From assembly GCF_018598175.1 (NCBI RefSeq), contig NZ_JAHESE010000006.1, positions 124,001 through 188,000 of the forward strand: 64,000 bases of DNA, given 5' to 3'. The DNA is from Dawidia cretensis (lineage in GTDB: Bacteria; Bacteroidota; Bacteroidia; Cytophagales; Cyclobacteriaceae). Within the stretch, counting starts at the first letter, position 1. Each line of letters begins with the position of its first letter. The notes under the pieces are model-generated. The model was not told the DNA's origin and did not search any database. It saw nothing but the letters and a program-made list of their open reading frames with translations. A program made the translations under genes and the position numbers. Below, in pieces: positions 44,181 through 52,522 of the stretch.

Positions 44181-46580
44181 ATGTATAAAAGCTACATCAG
44201 GATTGGGTGGAGGAATCTGCTAAAGAACAAAGCTTATTCCTTAATAAACATTGGTGGACTCGCGGCAGGGATGGCTATGGCGATTCTTATCGGACTATGG
44301 ATCCAGGATGAGATGGCGTTCAACACTTATTATAAGAATTACCACAGCATCGCGCGCGTAATGCAGAACTATACCTTGAACGGGGAGACTTTCACGAGCG
44401 CAGCGTTACCCAGCGCCCTACGTAACGAACTGAAAAACAATTACAGCGACAACTTCACCCACGTAGTGATGGCACTGAGCGCGGGGAACCGCATCCTTTC
44501 TGCTGGCGAAAAGAATTTATCTATGTTGGGCGAGGTCATCGAGGCAGTCGGGCCGGAAATGTTCAGTCTGAATATGCTTCAGGGATCGCGGTTCGGACTG
44601 CGTGATCCTCATTCCGTTTTGCTTTCTCAATCTGCGGCCATGGCACTCTTCGGAAGTGACGACCCCATGAACAAATCCTTGCGTATCGATAATCGAATAG
44701 ACGTAAAGGTGGCCGGTGTCTATGAAGATCTGCCGCACAATACACATTTTCATGGCGTAAAATTTTTTCAGCCATGGGAGCTGTTCGTGTCTGAAAATGC
44801 CTGGGTGCATCAGCCGAGCTTCACGGATAATTTCGCCAGCCTCTACGTGGCGATCGCGGACCGCACGAGCTTCGAAGCGGTGTCCGGTAAGATCAGGAAC
44901 TCTATTTTGGACAACATCCGGGGGCATGCGAATTCGGCCTCCACGCCACAGGTTTTTCTTCATCCGGTGGCGCAATGGCATTTACGTTCCGAATTTAAGA
45001 ATGGCGTCAACACAGGGGGATTGATTCAAACGGTGCGGCTATTCGGTATTGTCGGTGTCTTCGTTTTGATGCTTGCCTGCATCAACTTTATGAACCTGAG
45101 CACGGCACGTTCCGAAAAAAGAGCGAAGGAAGTGGGCATACGGAAATCGGCCGGATCTGCGCGCACGCAGCTTATGAGCCAGTTTTTCATCGAATCGTTT
45201 TTAGTGGTGTTGCTTGCTTTCATGCTGGCACTCGTTGTGGCATCGTTCTCGCTCAACTGGTTCAACACGTTGGCCGGGAAGCACATCGGAATGCCGTGGA
45301 CAAACGTATACTTCTGGTTGTGCAGCATGGCCTTTGTTTTTATTACAGGGATGCTCGCGGGCAGCTACCCCGCATTTTACCTGTCTTCGTTCAATCCTGT
45401 GCACGTGTTGAAAGGAACTCTGCGCATTGGAAGGTTTGCATCTTTACCTCGGAAAGTGCTCGTTGTAATACAGTTCACCGTTTCGGTGATATTGATCATT
45501 GGCACTATCATTGTCTACCGGCAGATTCAGTTCGCTAAAGACCGTCCGGTAGGTTATGACAAGAGCGGTTTAATAATGATCCCCATGACCACACCAGATT
45601 TTCAAGGGAAGTACGATGTTTTTCGAACGGAATTGAAAAACACCGGAGCCGTCATGGAGATCGCAGAATCATCGAGTCCCCCCACGGATATATGGAACAA
45701 AAACGGAGGGTTTGACTGGAACGGAAAGGATCCCGCCTTCGCTCCGGAATGGGCAACACTAACGGTAACGCCTGAGTATGGAAAAACAGTAGGCTGGCAG
45801 TTTGTGAAAGGCCGCGATTTTTCGCGCGACATCGCCAGCGATTCTGCTGCTTTTATTATCAATGAGGCCGCGGCAAAAATGCTAGGATTTGAAAACCCCG
45901 TGGGAGAAATTATCCGGTGGCAAAGTGGGTGGCGGAGTCGGTACGCAAGCTTTACCGTATTGGGCGTAATTAAAGATATGGTCATGAAATCACCTTACGA
46001 CCCGTCCTCACCTGCTGTATATTTTTTAAGCCCCTATGGCACTAACTGGATTAACGTGAGGATCAACCCGGAGATGAGCCTGGGGGAAGTGCTTCCGAAG
46101 ATTGAATCCGTCTTCAAAAAAATAGTTCCGACAGCACCGTTCGACTACAAATTTGCCGACCATGAATACGCATCAAAATTTGCTGCAGAAGAACGCATCG
46201 GGAAATTAGCCTCCGTGTTCGGAGCACTCGCCATACTTATCAGTTGCCTCGGCCTTTTTGGGCTCGCCTCCTTTGTCGCCGAGCAACGCACCAAAGAGAT
46301 CGGTATTCGCAAAGTGGTGGGCGCTTCTGTCTTCAGCTTGTGGAAAATGCTATCGAAGGATTTTGTCGTGCTGGTGATCATCTCCTGTGTTATCGCCATT
46401 CCTGCAGCGTATTATTTACTGGCAGCGTGGCTCCAAAAATTTGAATACCGCACGGAGATATCGTGGTGGATATTTTCTGCAACGATGATCGTTGCGTTGG
46501 TCATCACGTTGCTGACGGTAAGCTACCAAGCCATAAAAGCTGCTTTGATCAATCCCGTGAAAAGCCTGAGGTCGGAATAA
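44181..46580 (+). CDS. FtsX/MacB-type ABC transporter permease
   Basis: A 799-aa relative of the permease at 4.3 kb. It starts MYKSYIRIGWRNLLKNKAYSLINIGGLAAGMAMAILIGLW, has two MacB-core periplasmic domains, and two FtsX domains (ACINFMNLSTARSEKRAKEVGIRKS; EQRTKEIGIRKVVGASVFSLW), ending ALINPVKSLRSE. As in other Bacteroidota, no ATPase gene is adjacent. The two copies in this window are paralogues but not a recent duplication. It is convergent with the choice-of-anchor-I gene with a shared hairpin. Confidence 0.9.
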   Translation: MYKSYIRIGWRNLLKNKAYSLINIGGLAAGMAMAILIGLWIQDEMAFNTYYKNYHSIARVMQNYTLNGETFTSAALPSALRNELKNNYSDNFTHVVMALSAGNRILSAGEKNLSMLGEVIEAVGPEMFSLNMLQGSRFGLRDPHSVLLSQSAAMALFGSDDPMNKSLRIDNRIDVKVAGVYEDLPHNTHFHGVKFFQPWELFVSENAWVHQPSFTDNFASLYVAIADRTSFEAVSGKIRNSILDNIRGHANSASTPQVFLHPVAQWHLRSEFKNGVNTGGLIQTVRLFGIVGVFVLMLACINFMNLSTARSEKRAKEVGIRKSAGSARTQLMSQFFIESFLVVLLAFMLALVVASFSLNWFNTLAGKHIGMPWTNVYFWLCSMAFVFITGMLAGSYPAFYLSSFNPVHVLKGTLRIGRFASLPRKVLVVIQFTVSVILIIGTIIVYRQIQFAKDRPVGYDKSGLIMIPMTTPDFQGKYDVFRTELKNTGAVMEIAESSSPPTDIWNKNGGFDWNGKDPAFAPEWATLTVTPEYGKTVGWQFVKGRDFSRDIASDSAAFIINEAAAKMLGFENPVGEIIRWQSGWRSRYASFTVLGVIKDMVMKSPYDPSSPAVYFLSPYGTNWINVRINPEMSLGEVLPKIESVFKKIVPTAPFDYKFADHEYASKFAAEERIGKLASVFGALAILISCLGLFGLASFVAEQRTKEIGIRKVVGASVFSLWKMLSKDFVVLVIISCVIAIPAAYYLLAAWLQKFEYRTEISWWIFSATMIVALVITLLTVSYQAIKAALINPVKSLRSE

Positions 46581-46652
46581 GTGAGGGGCATCCCGACCAA
46601 GGAGGATTTGCTTTCGAGATTTTGCATAGCTTTGGCTGTAGAATCATGACAA

Positions 46653-46686
46653 AAAAAGGCTCATGTTTTCACATGAGCCTTTTATA
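46653..46686. terminator. Bidirectional terminator
   Basis: AAAAGGCTCATGT pairs with ACATGAGCCTTTT around a four-base loop, with an A run on the left and T run on the right, between convergent genes. Confidence 0.88.
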
Positions 46687-46700
46687 GCAGATGCCCAGGT

Positions 46701-48275
46701 TTATAGTTCTTCCGGTTGGAATACGTTCACTTTGCCATCACCTTCGCAGCTTGAAACGAGGAGGCTGTGTCCGGTCGGGCTGTCTTCCGCCGAGATAAAC
46801 AATATACCTTCCGGCGCATCGCCGGTGTGTAAAGCTTGCAGTAACTGCGGCGCGGCCGGGTTGGTGACGTCCACCACCACTACCACGTCGGCGCGCTCCA
46901 CGCCGACAAATGCCAGCGTCTTATCGCCGATCTTACCGACGGTTACGTTCTCCGGCTCTACACCTTTGTCGTCGCTGCGGGCATCATCGTATTGAGCGGG
47001 TAATTTTTCCACGATAAATTTCTCCAGCTGGCTGCCGCTATCGAATACCAGTTCTCCGGTAGTGCCATTCCAGATAGAGAAAGAGCGTGCGCCGAACGTA
47101 TATAGTTTATCGTATAAGCCGTCGCTGTTAGTATCACCCATCGTGTTGGTGATTTTCAGTCGCCCGATAACTTCGTCGTCTTGCAGGCTTTCGTCTGTGA
47201 AAACAGCCGGATCCAGATCGACGCTTTTAATGCGGCTTTCTTCATTGTAAAGATCACCTTCTTCATAGCCGTCCAGCGCGTCGTCGCTCGTCGGACGGAT
47301 CCGGCTATCACCCTCGTTGGCGGTGATCAGATAGGTTGTACCGCCGATCGCAAAAGAAGCAATGCCGTCGGGCATATAAATTCCCTGCACCGGGCGTGTG
47401 ACAAATGTCACGGCACCATCTTCATCGCTGGCGTCGAGCTCGTTGCCCGCCTTGCTGTGATCCTTGAAACCCAACGGAAAGATGTTCTCGATTGTTTTAC
47501 CGGTAATGTTAATACGCGCAATGGCGTTGTTCTCCTGAAGTGTGACCCAGGCCGTCTTTGAATCGGCCGAAATAGTGATATATTCGGGCTCCGTATCCTT
47601 CGCCAGTGTATTGGATTCACGGCTTTGACCCGGCAGGCGGAAACCTTTCTCGCGAAGCGCGTCGGCCTGACTTTCAAAGCCGCTAAAGTCCAGGGTTGTT
47701 GCCGTGTAGCTGTTCTTGACATCAATAATGGAGATTGAACCGACGGGATCGATCTCGTATGCTTCGTCCGGCTCACCTTCGTTGGCCGAAAGAATATAAT
47801 TGCCGTCGGCACTGAAGACAACCATGTCGGGCAGCGCGCCGACCGTCGGGCTGGCCTTCACCGTCATGTCGGCTGTGCTCCACACCACGACTTTGCCAGG
47901 GTTGGTCTTCGGGTCAGCTTCGATGGCGGCAGCCAGCAAACCATTTTTTACCGCCACGCTGTTCACGCCGGCGCCAAAAGCAGCAATGTCCAACGAGGTG
48001 CCTTGTCTCTTCGGCGCCGAAGGGTCGGTCATATCGATGATGTCGATGGCGGAGCTCACCGCATTGACGACAAATAGCTTTTTCGTAGCAGGGTCATACG
48101 CGGATATTTCGGCCGCGGTCTCGCCTCCCACCAGTGTAATCTCGCTTATGGAATTAAACGCAGCCGGGTTTTCCGCAGGAGTCTCGGGTTCTTCCGTGTT
48201 CGGGCTATCGTCATCGCTACAGGCAGCTATAAATAATGTCGCTGCCAGCAGCGCATACGTAAACATTTTTTGCAT
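46701..48275 (-). CDS. Choice-of-anchor I-type beta-propeller lipoprotein
   Basis: A 524-aa secreted lipoprotein (LFIAACSDDD, Cys19, with a proline- and acid-rich linker). The mature protein is a beta-propeller-like fold with segments LVGGETAAEISAYDPATKKLFVVN, VGALPDMVVFSADGNYILSANEGEP, AYEIDPVGSISIIDVK, LAKDTEPEYITISADSKTAWVTLQENNAIA, PDGIASFAI and ITANEGDSR. These match the choice-of-anchor-I family, sometimes annotated as alkaline-phosphatase-like, whose function is not well established. Without a lipobox other members carry various anchors; here lipidation takes that role. Confidence 0.75.
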   Translation of the reverse strand: MQKMFTYALLAATLFIAACSDDDSPNTEEPETPAENPAAFNSISEITLVGGETAAEISAYDPATKKLFVVNAVSSAIDIIDMTDPSAPKRQGTSLDIAAFGAGVNSVAVKNGLLAAAIEADPKTNPGKVVVWSTADMTVKASPTVGALPDMVVFSADGNYILSANEGEPDEAYEIDPVGSISIIDVKNSYTATTLDFSGFESQADALREKGFRLPGQSRESNTLAKDTEPEYITISADSKTAWVTLQENNAIARINITGKTIENIFPLGFKDHSKAGNELDASDEDGAVTFVTRPVQGIYMPDGIASFAIGGTTYLITANEGDSRIRPTSDDALDGYEEGDLYNEESRIKSVDLDPAVFTDESLQDDEVIGRLKITNTMGDTNSDGLYDKLYTFGARSFSIWNGTTGELVFDSGSQLEKFIVEKLPAQYDDARSDDKGVEPENVTVGKIGDKTLAFVGVERADVVVVVDVTNPAAPQLLQALHTGDAPEGILFISAEDSPTGHSLLVSSCEGDGKVNVFQPEEL

Positions 48276-48567
48276 AAGACTACGTGAATTAAGTAATGGA
48301 TTAAGAATGTTTGATGGGCAACGCCCAGGTTGAATTTGGCAGCAAGTTCCTATCGAACATGTATTAAGACCGCGATCTCCTGGTTAAATTATTATTAAGT
48401 GATTGTTATGCCTTACAGGGCATACCCGTGGTGCCTGCAGGTTTCTTTTTTGAGGCCCGGTTATTAAGCGGCCAGCGGCAATTATTGAGTGGTAACGACG
48501 GACGTTGGCGAATGCTCGTACTTTATGCCGGCTTCCCCAAAATCGTTAAACATTCAATTCAAGAATC

Positions 48568-50883
48568 ATGAAACTGAAAATTTTACAGTCTGCAGTATTG
48601 ACACTCGCCCTGTGGCTATCCATTGCCGGTGCGGCCATGGCCCAGGCCAAGGTGGTTGGGTATGTGCCCAACTGGATCGACATTAACAGCTATGCCAATA
48701 CCTTAGATTATTCGAAGGTTACGCACCTCAACATCGCATTCGAGAATGCCAACTCCAGCGGTAACCTGTCGTTCAATTCTGCCGGAAACAACCTCATCAC
48801 GCGGGCTCATGCCAACAACGTGAAGGTGCTGGTTTCCATCGGTGGCGGCAGTGCTTCTGAAGATGCCAACCAGCGTAACATTTATTTTAATCTGATCAGC
48901 GCTTCACAGCGAGCGGCCTTTATTCAAAAGCTTACGGCCTATGTAACAGCCCATAACCTGGACGGCCTTGACATCGACCTGGAAGGGCCCGCTATCAATG
49001 GCGACTATGGTGATTTCATTCGCGACCTTGCCAACGCGCTGCACCCTATGGGTAAGATCATTACGGCTGCGCTATCGGAAGGATACGGGGGCACGAACGT
49101 ACCCACGGCCACGCTTCAGCATTTCGATTTCATCAACATCATGGCGTATGATGCCACCGGCCCTTGGAATCCTAACGCGCCAGGTCAACATTCATCGTAT
49201 GCCTATGCGCAGAACGCTATTACTTACTGGCAGGGACGTGGCCTGCCCGTAGCCAAGACTGTATTGGGCGTGCCTTTCTATGGATGGGGCTTTGGCGCAG
49301 CCTTTCGCAACGGCGATTATTCATATTCTGAACTCGTCAATACTTACGCTGGCGCCGAAAACCAGGATCAGGTAGGTAGCACGATTTATTACAATGGTAT
49401 ACCTACGATTAAAGCTAAGACTACATTGGCCCTGCAACGCGGTGCCGGTGTGATGATCTGGCATCTGGCTGCCGATGCCACCGGCGCGAAGTCGTTGCTG
49501 TTGGCCATCGATCAGGTTATCAAAGGCAGCGGTACGGACACGCAGGCTCCTACTGCACCTGCCAGTCTGCGCAGCACGACCACCAGCGCTACCAGTGTAG
49601 CCCTGGCCTGGAATGCCTCGACAGACAATGTGGCTGTCACCAGCTACGAAGTATTCCGGGGTGGCGTATCGGTGGGCACTACCGCGTCTACAGCCTTTAC
49701 CGCGACCGGCCTTACCGCCAATACGAGCTATAGCTTTACCGTAAAGGCAAAAGATGCCGCCGGAAACGTGTCTGCGGCCAGCGCAGCCCTTACGGTAACG
49801 ACCGGCACAATGGCAACAAACATTGCCCTGAATAAAACGGTGACGGTTTCATCGGTGGAAATAGCAGGGCTCGAAGGCCCGAAGGCTGTGGATGGCAATG
49901 CCACCACCCGGTGGTCCAGCGTACAGGCTGTCGATCCGCAATGGATCTCGGTGGATCTTGGCGCGAGCTATTCGGTAACAGGAGTTAAAGTAACCTGGGA
50001 AGCCGCCTACGCCACAGCGTACCAGATTCAAATCTCCGCCGATGGGTCAACCTGGAACGATCTAAAAAGCATTAGCGGCAATACGGCCCTGGTGAACGAC
50101 CACGCCGGCCTGAGTGGAACCGGTCGATACCTACGCATCCTTGGCACTGCGCGCGGCACGGTGTATGGCTATTCCATTTACGAGCTGGAGATATACGGCA
50201 CGGCTGCCCCAACATCGGCAAACCTCGCACTGGGCAAAACGGCGACGTCTTCCTCCATCGAAGGCACGGGTCTGGAGGCTTCCAAGGCCGTCGATGGCAA
50301 CGCCACCACCACACGTTGGGCCAGCATCGAAGCGGTAGATCCGCAATGGCTGTCTGTCGATCTGGGCGCCAGCTATGCCATCAGTTCCGTTAGGGTTACC
50401 TGGGAAGCAGCGTACGCCAGCACCTACGCGATAGAGATTTCTACCGACGGGTCGACCTGGAACAATCTAAAAAGTATTACCGGCAACACGGCGTTGGTAA
50501 ACAATCATACGGGTTTGAGCGGCACCGGCCGGTATATACGTATTTACGGCACCGCCCGTGGCACTGCATGGGGATATTCGATCTTTGAGCTGGAAGTTTA
50601 CGGCACGGCAGCTGTCCAGGCCGCATCGATCGCGCCCCTTACTGACGCCAGCATCAGCGTTTACCCCACCCTGACCGAAGACCACGTAACGATACAACTG
50701 CCGGAAGGCGGGCAGCACCTGGCCGTCGTTACCGTAGTGAACGCTTATGGCAGGTCGTTCATCTCGCAGACGGTTACTGAAAACAAAACTACGTTACAGC
50801 TCTCGTCGTTACCGCAAGGGCAATACATCATCCAGGTAATATCCGGGCAGGCCAAAGCTGTCAAGCGGATCTGGAAGAAATAG
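48568..50883 (+). CDS. Secreted GH18 chitinase with FN3 and two discoidin domains
   Basis: A 771-aa protein: signal peptide (cleaved after AMAQ, about residue 26), GH18 catalytic domain (residues about 28-315) with DGLDIDLEG (132-140; Glu139 is the acid catalyst), a fibronectin type III domain (about 325-415), then two F5/8-type C (discoidin/CBM32-like) domains about 415-550 and 550-685 that are very similar to each other, and a C-terminal type IX sorting domain (SISVYPTLTEDHVTIQLPEGG... GQYIIQVISGQAKAVKRIWKK). It cleaves chitin or related glucosamine polymers outside the cell; the discoidin domains bind sugars. Confidence 0.93.
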   Translation: MKLKILQSAVLTLALWLSIAGAAMAQAKVVGYVPNWIDINSYANTLDYSKVTHLNIAFENANSSGNLSFNSAGNNLITRAHANNVKVLVSIGGGSASEDANQRNIYFNLISASQRAAFIQKLTAYVTAHNLDGLDIDLEGPAINGDYGDFIRDLANALHPMGKIITAALSEGYGGTNVPTATLQHFDFINIMAYDATGPWNPNAPGQHSSYAYAQNAITYWQGRGLPVAKTVLGVPFYGWGFGAAFRNGDYSYSELVNTYAGAENQDQVGSTIYYNGIPTIKAKTTLALQRGAGVMIWHLAADATGAKSLLLAIDQVIKGSGTDTQAPTAPASLRSTTTSATSVALAWNASTDNVAVTSYEVFRGGVSVGTTASTAFTATGLTANTSYSFTVKAKDAAGNVSAASAALTVTTGTMATNIALNKTVTVSSVEIAGLEGPKAVDGNATTRWSSVQAVDPQWISVDLGASYSVTGVKVTWEAAYATAYQIQISADGSTWNDLKSISGNTALVNDHAGLSGTGRYLRILGTARGTVYGYSIYELEIYGTAAPTSANLALGKTATSSSIEGTGLEASKAVDGNATTTRWASIEAVDPQWLSVDLGASYAISSVRVTWEAAYASTYAIEISTDGSTWNNLKSITGNTALVNNHTGLSGTGRYIRIYGTARGTAWGYSIFELEVYGTAAVQAASIAPLTDASISVYPTLTEDHVTIQLPEGGQHLAVVTVVNAYGRSFISQTVTENKTTLQLSSLPQGQYIIQVISGQAKAVKRIWKK

Positions 50884-50888
50884 ATATG

Positions 50889-50924
50889 ATAGTAGCCGGT
50901 AAGTATTTTCTTACCGGCTACTAT
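50889..50924. terminator. Bidirectional terminator
   Basis: A perfect 15-bp inverted repeat (ATAGTAGCCGGTAAG and its complement) with a six-base loop lies between the convergent chitinase and SDR genes. T residues follow only weakly, so efficiency is uncertain. Confidence 0.7.
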
Positions 50925-50950
50925 TTCACCTGGGTGATGTGAGACTAAAA

Positions 50951-51946
50951 CTACGCTATGTTAAAGGTAACGCCTGTTAATTTTTCGGTCAACTTCCACA
51001 GTTGTTTGGCGCTGGCTTCGTCTAACGAATACGGCTTTACACCATTGGGTATGGATGAATCGACCGCTAATTGAGCAATATCAACATCTTCGAGGTACAC
51101 GCCGCCCATCTCTTTTAATGATGGAGTCGTTGCAGCCCACACTGTTGTCGCCGCACCCTGCGGAATAGTTTTTAGCGATGCGATCACTTCCGGTAAAAAT
51201 TCTCCTTTTTCATCTACAAAGCCAAATTGCCGTAATATTTCTATTGGCGCTTCCCGGGTTAATTCTGTTCCAAAGATATTGCCGGGATGTATTGAATATA
51301 CTCTTACCCCGAATGGTTTAGCACGTTCGTCCAATTCCAGTGAGAACAAGTTAACAGCGGTCTTTGAGTGTCCATAACCCTGCAACGTGTCATATGCACG
51401 ATGCTCAAAATTGGGGTCTTCAAAATTGAACGGTGCAAAATGGTGTCCGAGAGACGATAGGTTGATGACTCTTGCACCATGTGCTTTTTTTAGCGCACTC
51501 CACAGTCTGGCAGTAAGCTGAAACACGGACAGGTAATTGGTCGCAAGCTGCGATTCTATCCCTCTGGCATCACGTCGCAGCGGTACAAACATGATTCCTG
51601 CGTTGTTGATGAGCAGATGCAACGGTCTGCCTGAAGTCAAAAACTTATTGGCGAAGGTGTCTATAGATGCCGGATCGATGAGATCCATTTCTTCTATTTC
51701 AACACGGGTGATTCCTTGCAGGTTTTTCTTTGCTTTTTCAACGTCTCTTGCCGGTACGATAACGGTTGCCCCCGCGTTAGCAAGGGTTTTTACCGTTTCT
51801 AACCCTATGCCTGTGTTACCGCCTGTAACGATGGCTATCTTTCCTGTAAGATCAATCCCTTTGATTACATCACTTGTCGTGGATGTGGCGTTAAACCCGG
51901 AACCCGTTGGTTTCTGTAACGCTCCTTCATAGTTGTTCTGTTTCAT
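50951..51946 (-). CDS. Short-chain dehydrogenase/reductase
   Basis: A 331-aa SDR. Glycine-rich dinucleotide motif TGGNTGIGLETVK, NNAG (residue about 110), NLSSLGHH serine and catalytic YGHSK (Tyr-x-x-x-Lys) are present. The pattern fits WWOX/retinol-dehydrogenase-like members; the substrate is unknown. The start at 51946 (MKQNNYEGALQKPTG) is preferred over a longer frame. It is divergent from an HxlR regulator and probably controlled by it. Confidence 0.88.
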   Translation of the reverse strand: MKQNNYEGALQKPTGSGFNATSTTSDVIKGIDLTGKIAIVTGGNTGIGLETVKTLANAGATVIVPARDVEKAKKNLQGITRVEIEEMDLIDPASIDTFANKFLTSGRPLHLLINNAGIMFVPLRRDARGIESQLATNYLSVFQLTARLWSALKKAHGARVINLSSLGHHFAPFNFEDPNFEHRAYDTLQGYGHSKTAVNLFSLELDERAKPFGVRVYSIHPGNIFGTELTREAPIEILRQFGFVDEKGEFLPEVIASLKTIPQGAATTVWAATTPSLKEMGGVYLEDVDIAQLAVDSSIPNGVKPYSLDEASAKQLWKLTEKLTGVTFNIA

Positions 51947-52100
51947 TTTGATCGTTATTTCATTAGAGTCCGTAAATACCGCCGGAAGCGGAAATTCTCT
52001 CCCCAGTAAGCCACGCCGATTCATCAGACGCCAGGAATACGGCTACTTTCGCATGTCTTCCGGCTGCATGCTACAAAGCTAGATCATGAACATATCTTTC

Positions 52101-52150
52101 GGTAACTTTGTTACAAAAAGTAACAGTAACCCTCAGGTAACAAAGTAACA
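52101..52150. promoter_or_regulatory. Clustered GTAAC/GTTAC operator for HxlR regulator
   Basis: Within 50 bp there are five GTAAC/GTTAC pentamers, including the palindrome GTAAC-TTT-GTTAC at 52102-52114, GTTAC-N5-GTAAC at 52110-52124, and GTAAC-AAA-GTAAC just before the ATG. This is the expected layout of an autoregulatory HxlR site in the divergent SDR/hxlR region. Confidence 0.65.
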
Positions 52151-52151
52151 T

Positions 52152-52508
52152 ATGGAGTGCAAACCGGAATTTCAGGACGATCGCAAAAAAGAAATGCGGG
52201 CTGTTCACGATGCCATGGATGTGCTGAACGGGAAATGGAAGATCTATATCATCTCCTCAATCTGCCACTACAACAAAAGAAGGTTCTCTGACATTTTGGA
52301 AGACGTAGTCGGTATCTCGAACAAAATGTTGAGCAAGGAGCTAAAAGAGCTGGAGATCAATAAATTAATTAAACGAACAGTTTTAGAGACGCAGCCTATA
52401 ACGGTTCAGTATGAGCTGACGGAACACGGCAAAACATTAAAGACTATCATTAGCAATCTGACAGATTGGGGAATGAAACACCGAAAGGAAATTATCGGAA
52501 AAGATTAA
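52152..52508 (+). CDS. HxlR-family transcriptional regulator
   Basis: A 118-aa winged-helix protein with the family pattern DVLNGKWKIYIISSI, RRFSDILEDVVGISNKMLSKELKELEINKLIKR and YELTEHGKTL. HxlR-type proteins are dimeric sensors, often of aldehydes or oxidants via a cysteine; cysteines at residues 3 and 39 are present here. It starts two bases after the GTAAC cluster, so it is likely autoregulated, and it probably represses the divergent SDR gene. Confidence 0.92.
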   Translation: MECKPEFQDDRKKEMRAVHDAMDVLNGKWKIYIISSICHYNKRRFSDILEDVVGISNKMLSKELKELEINKLIKRTVLETQPITVQYELTEHGKTLKTIISNLTDWGMKHRKEIIGKD

Positions 52509-52522
52509 ATACCCCGTTACTG

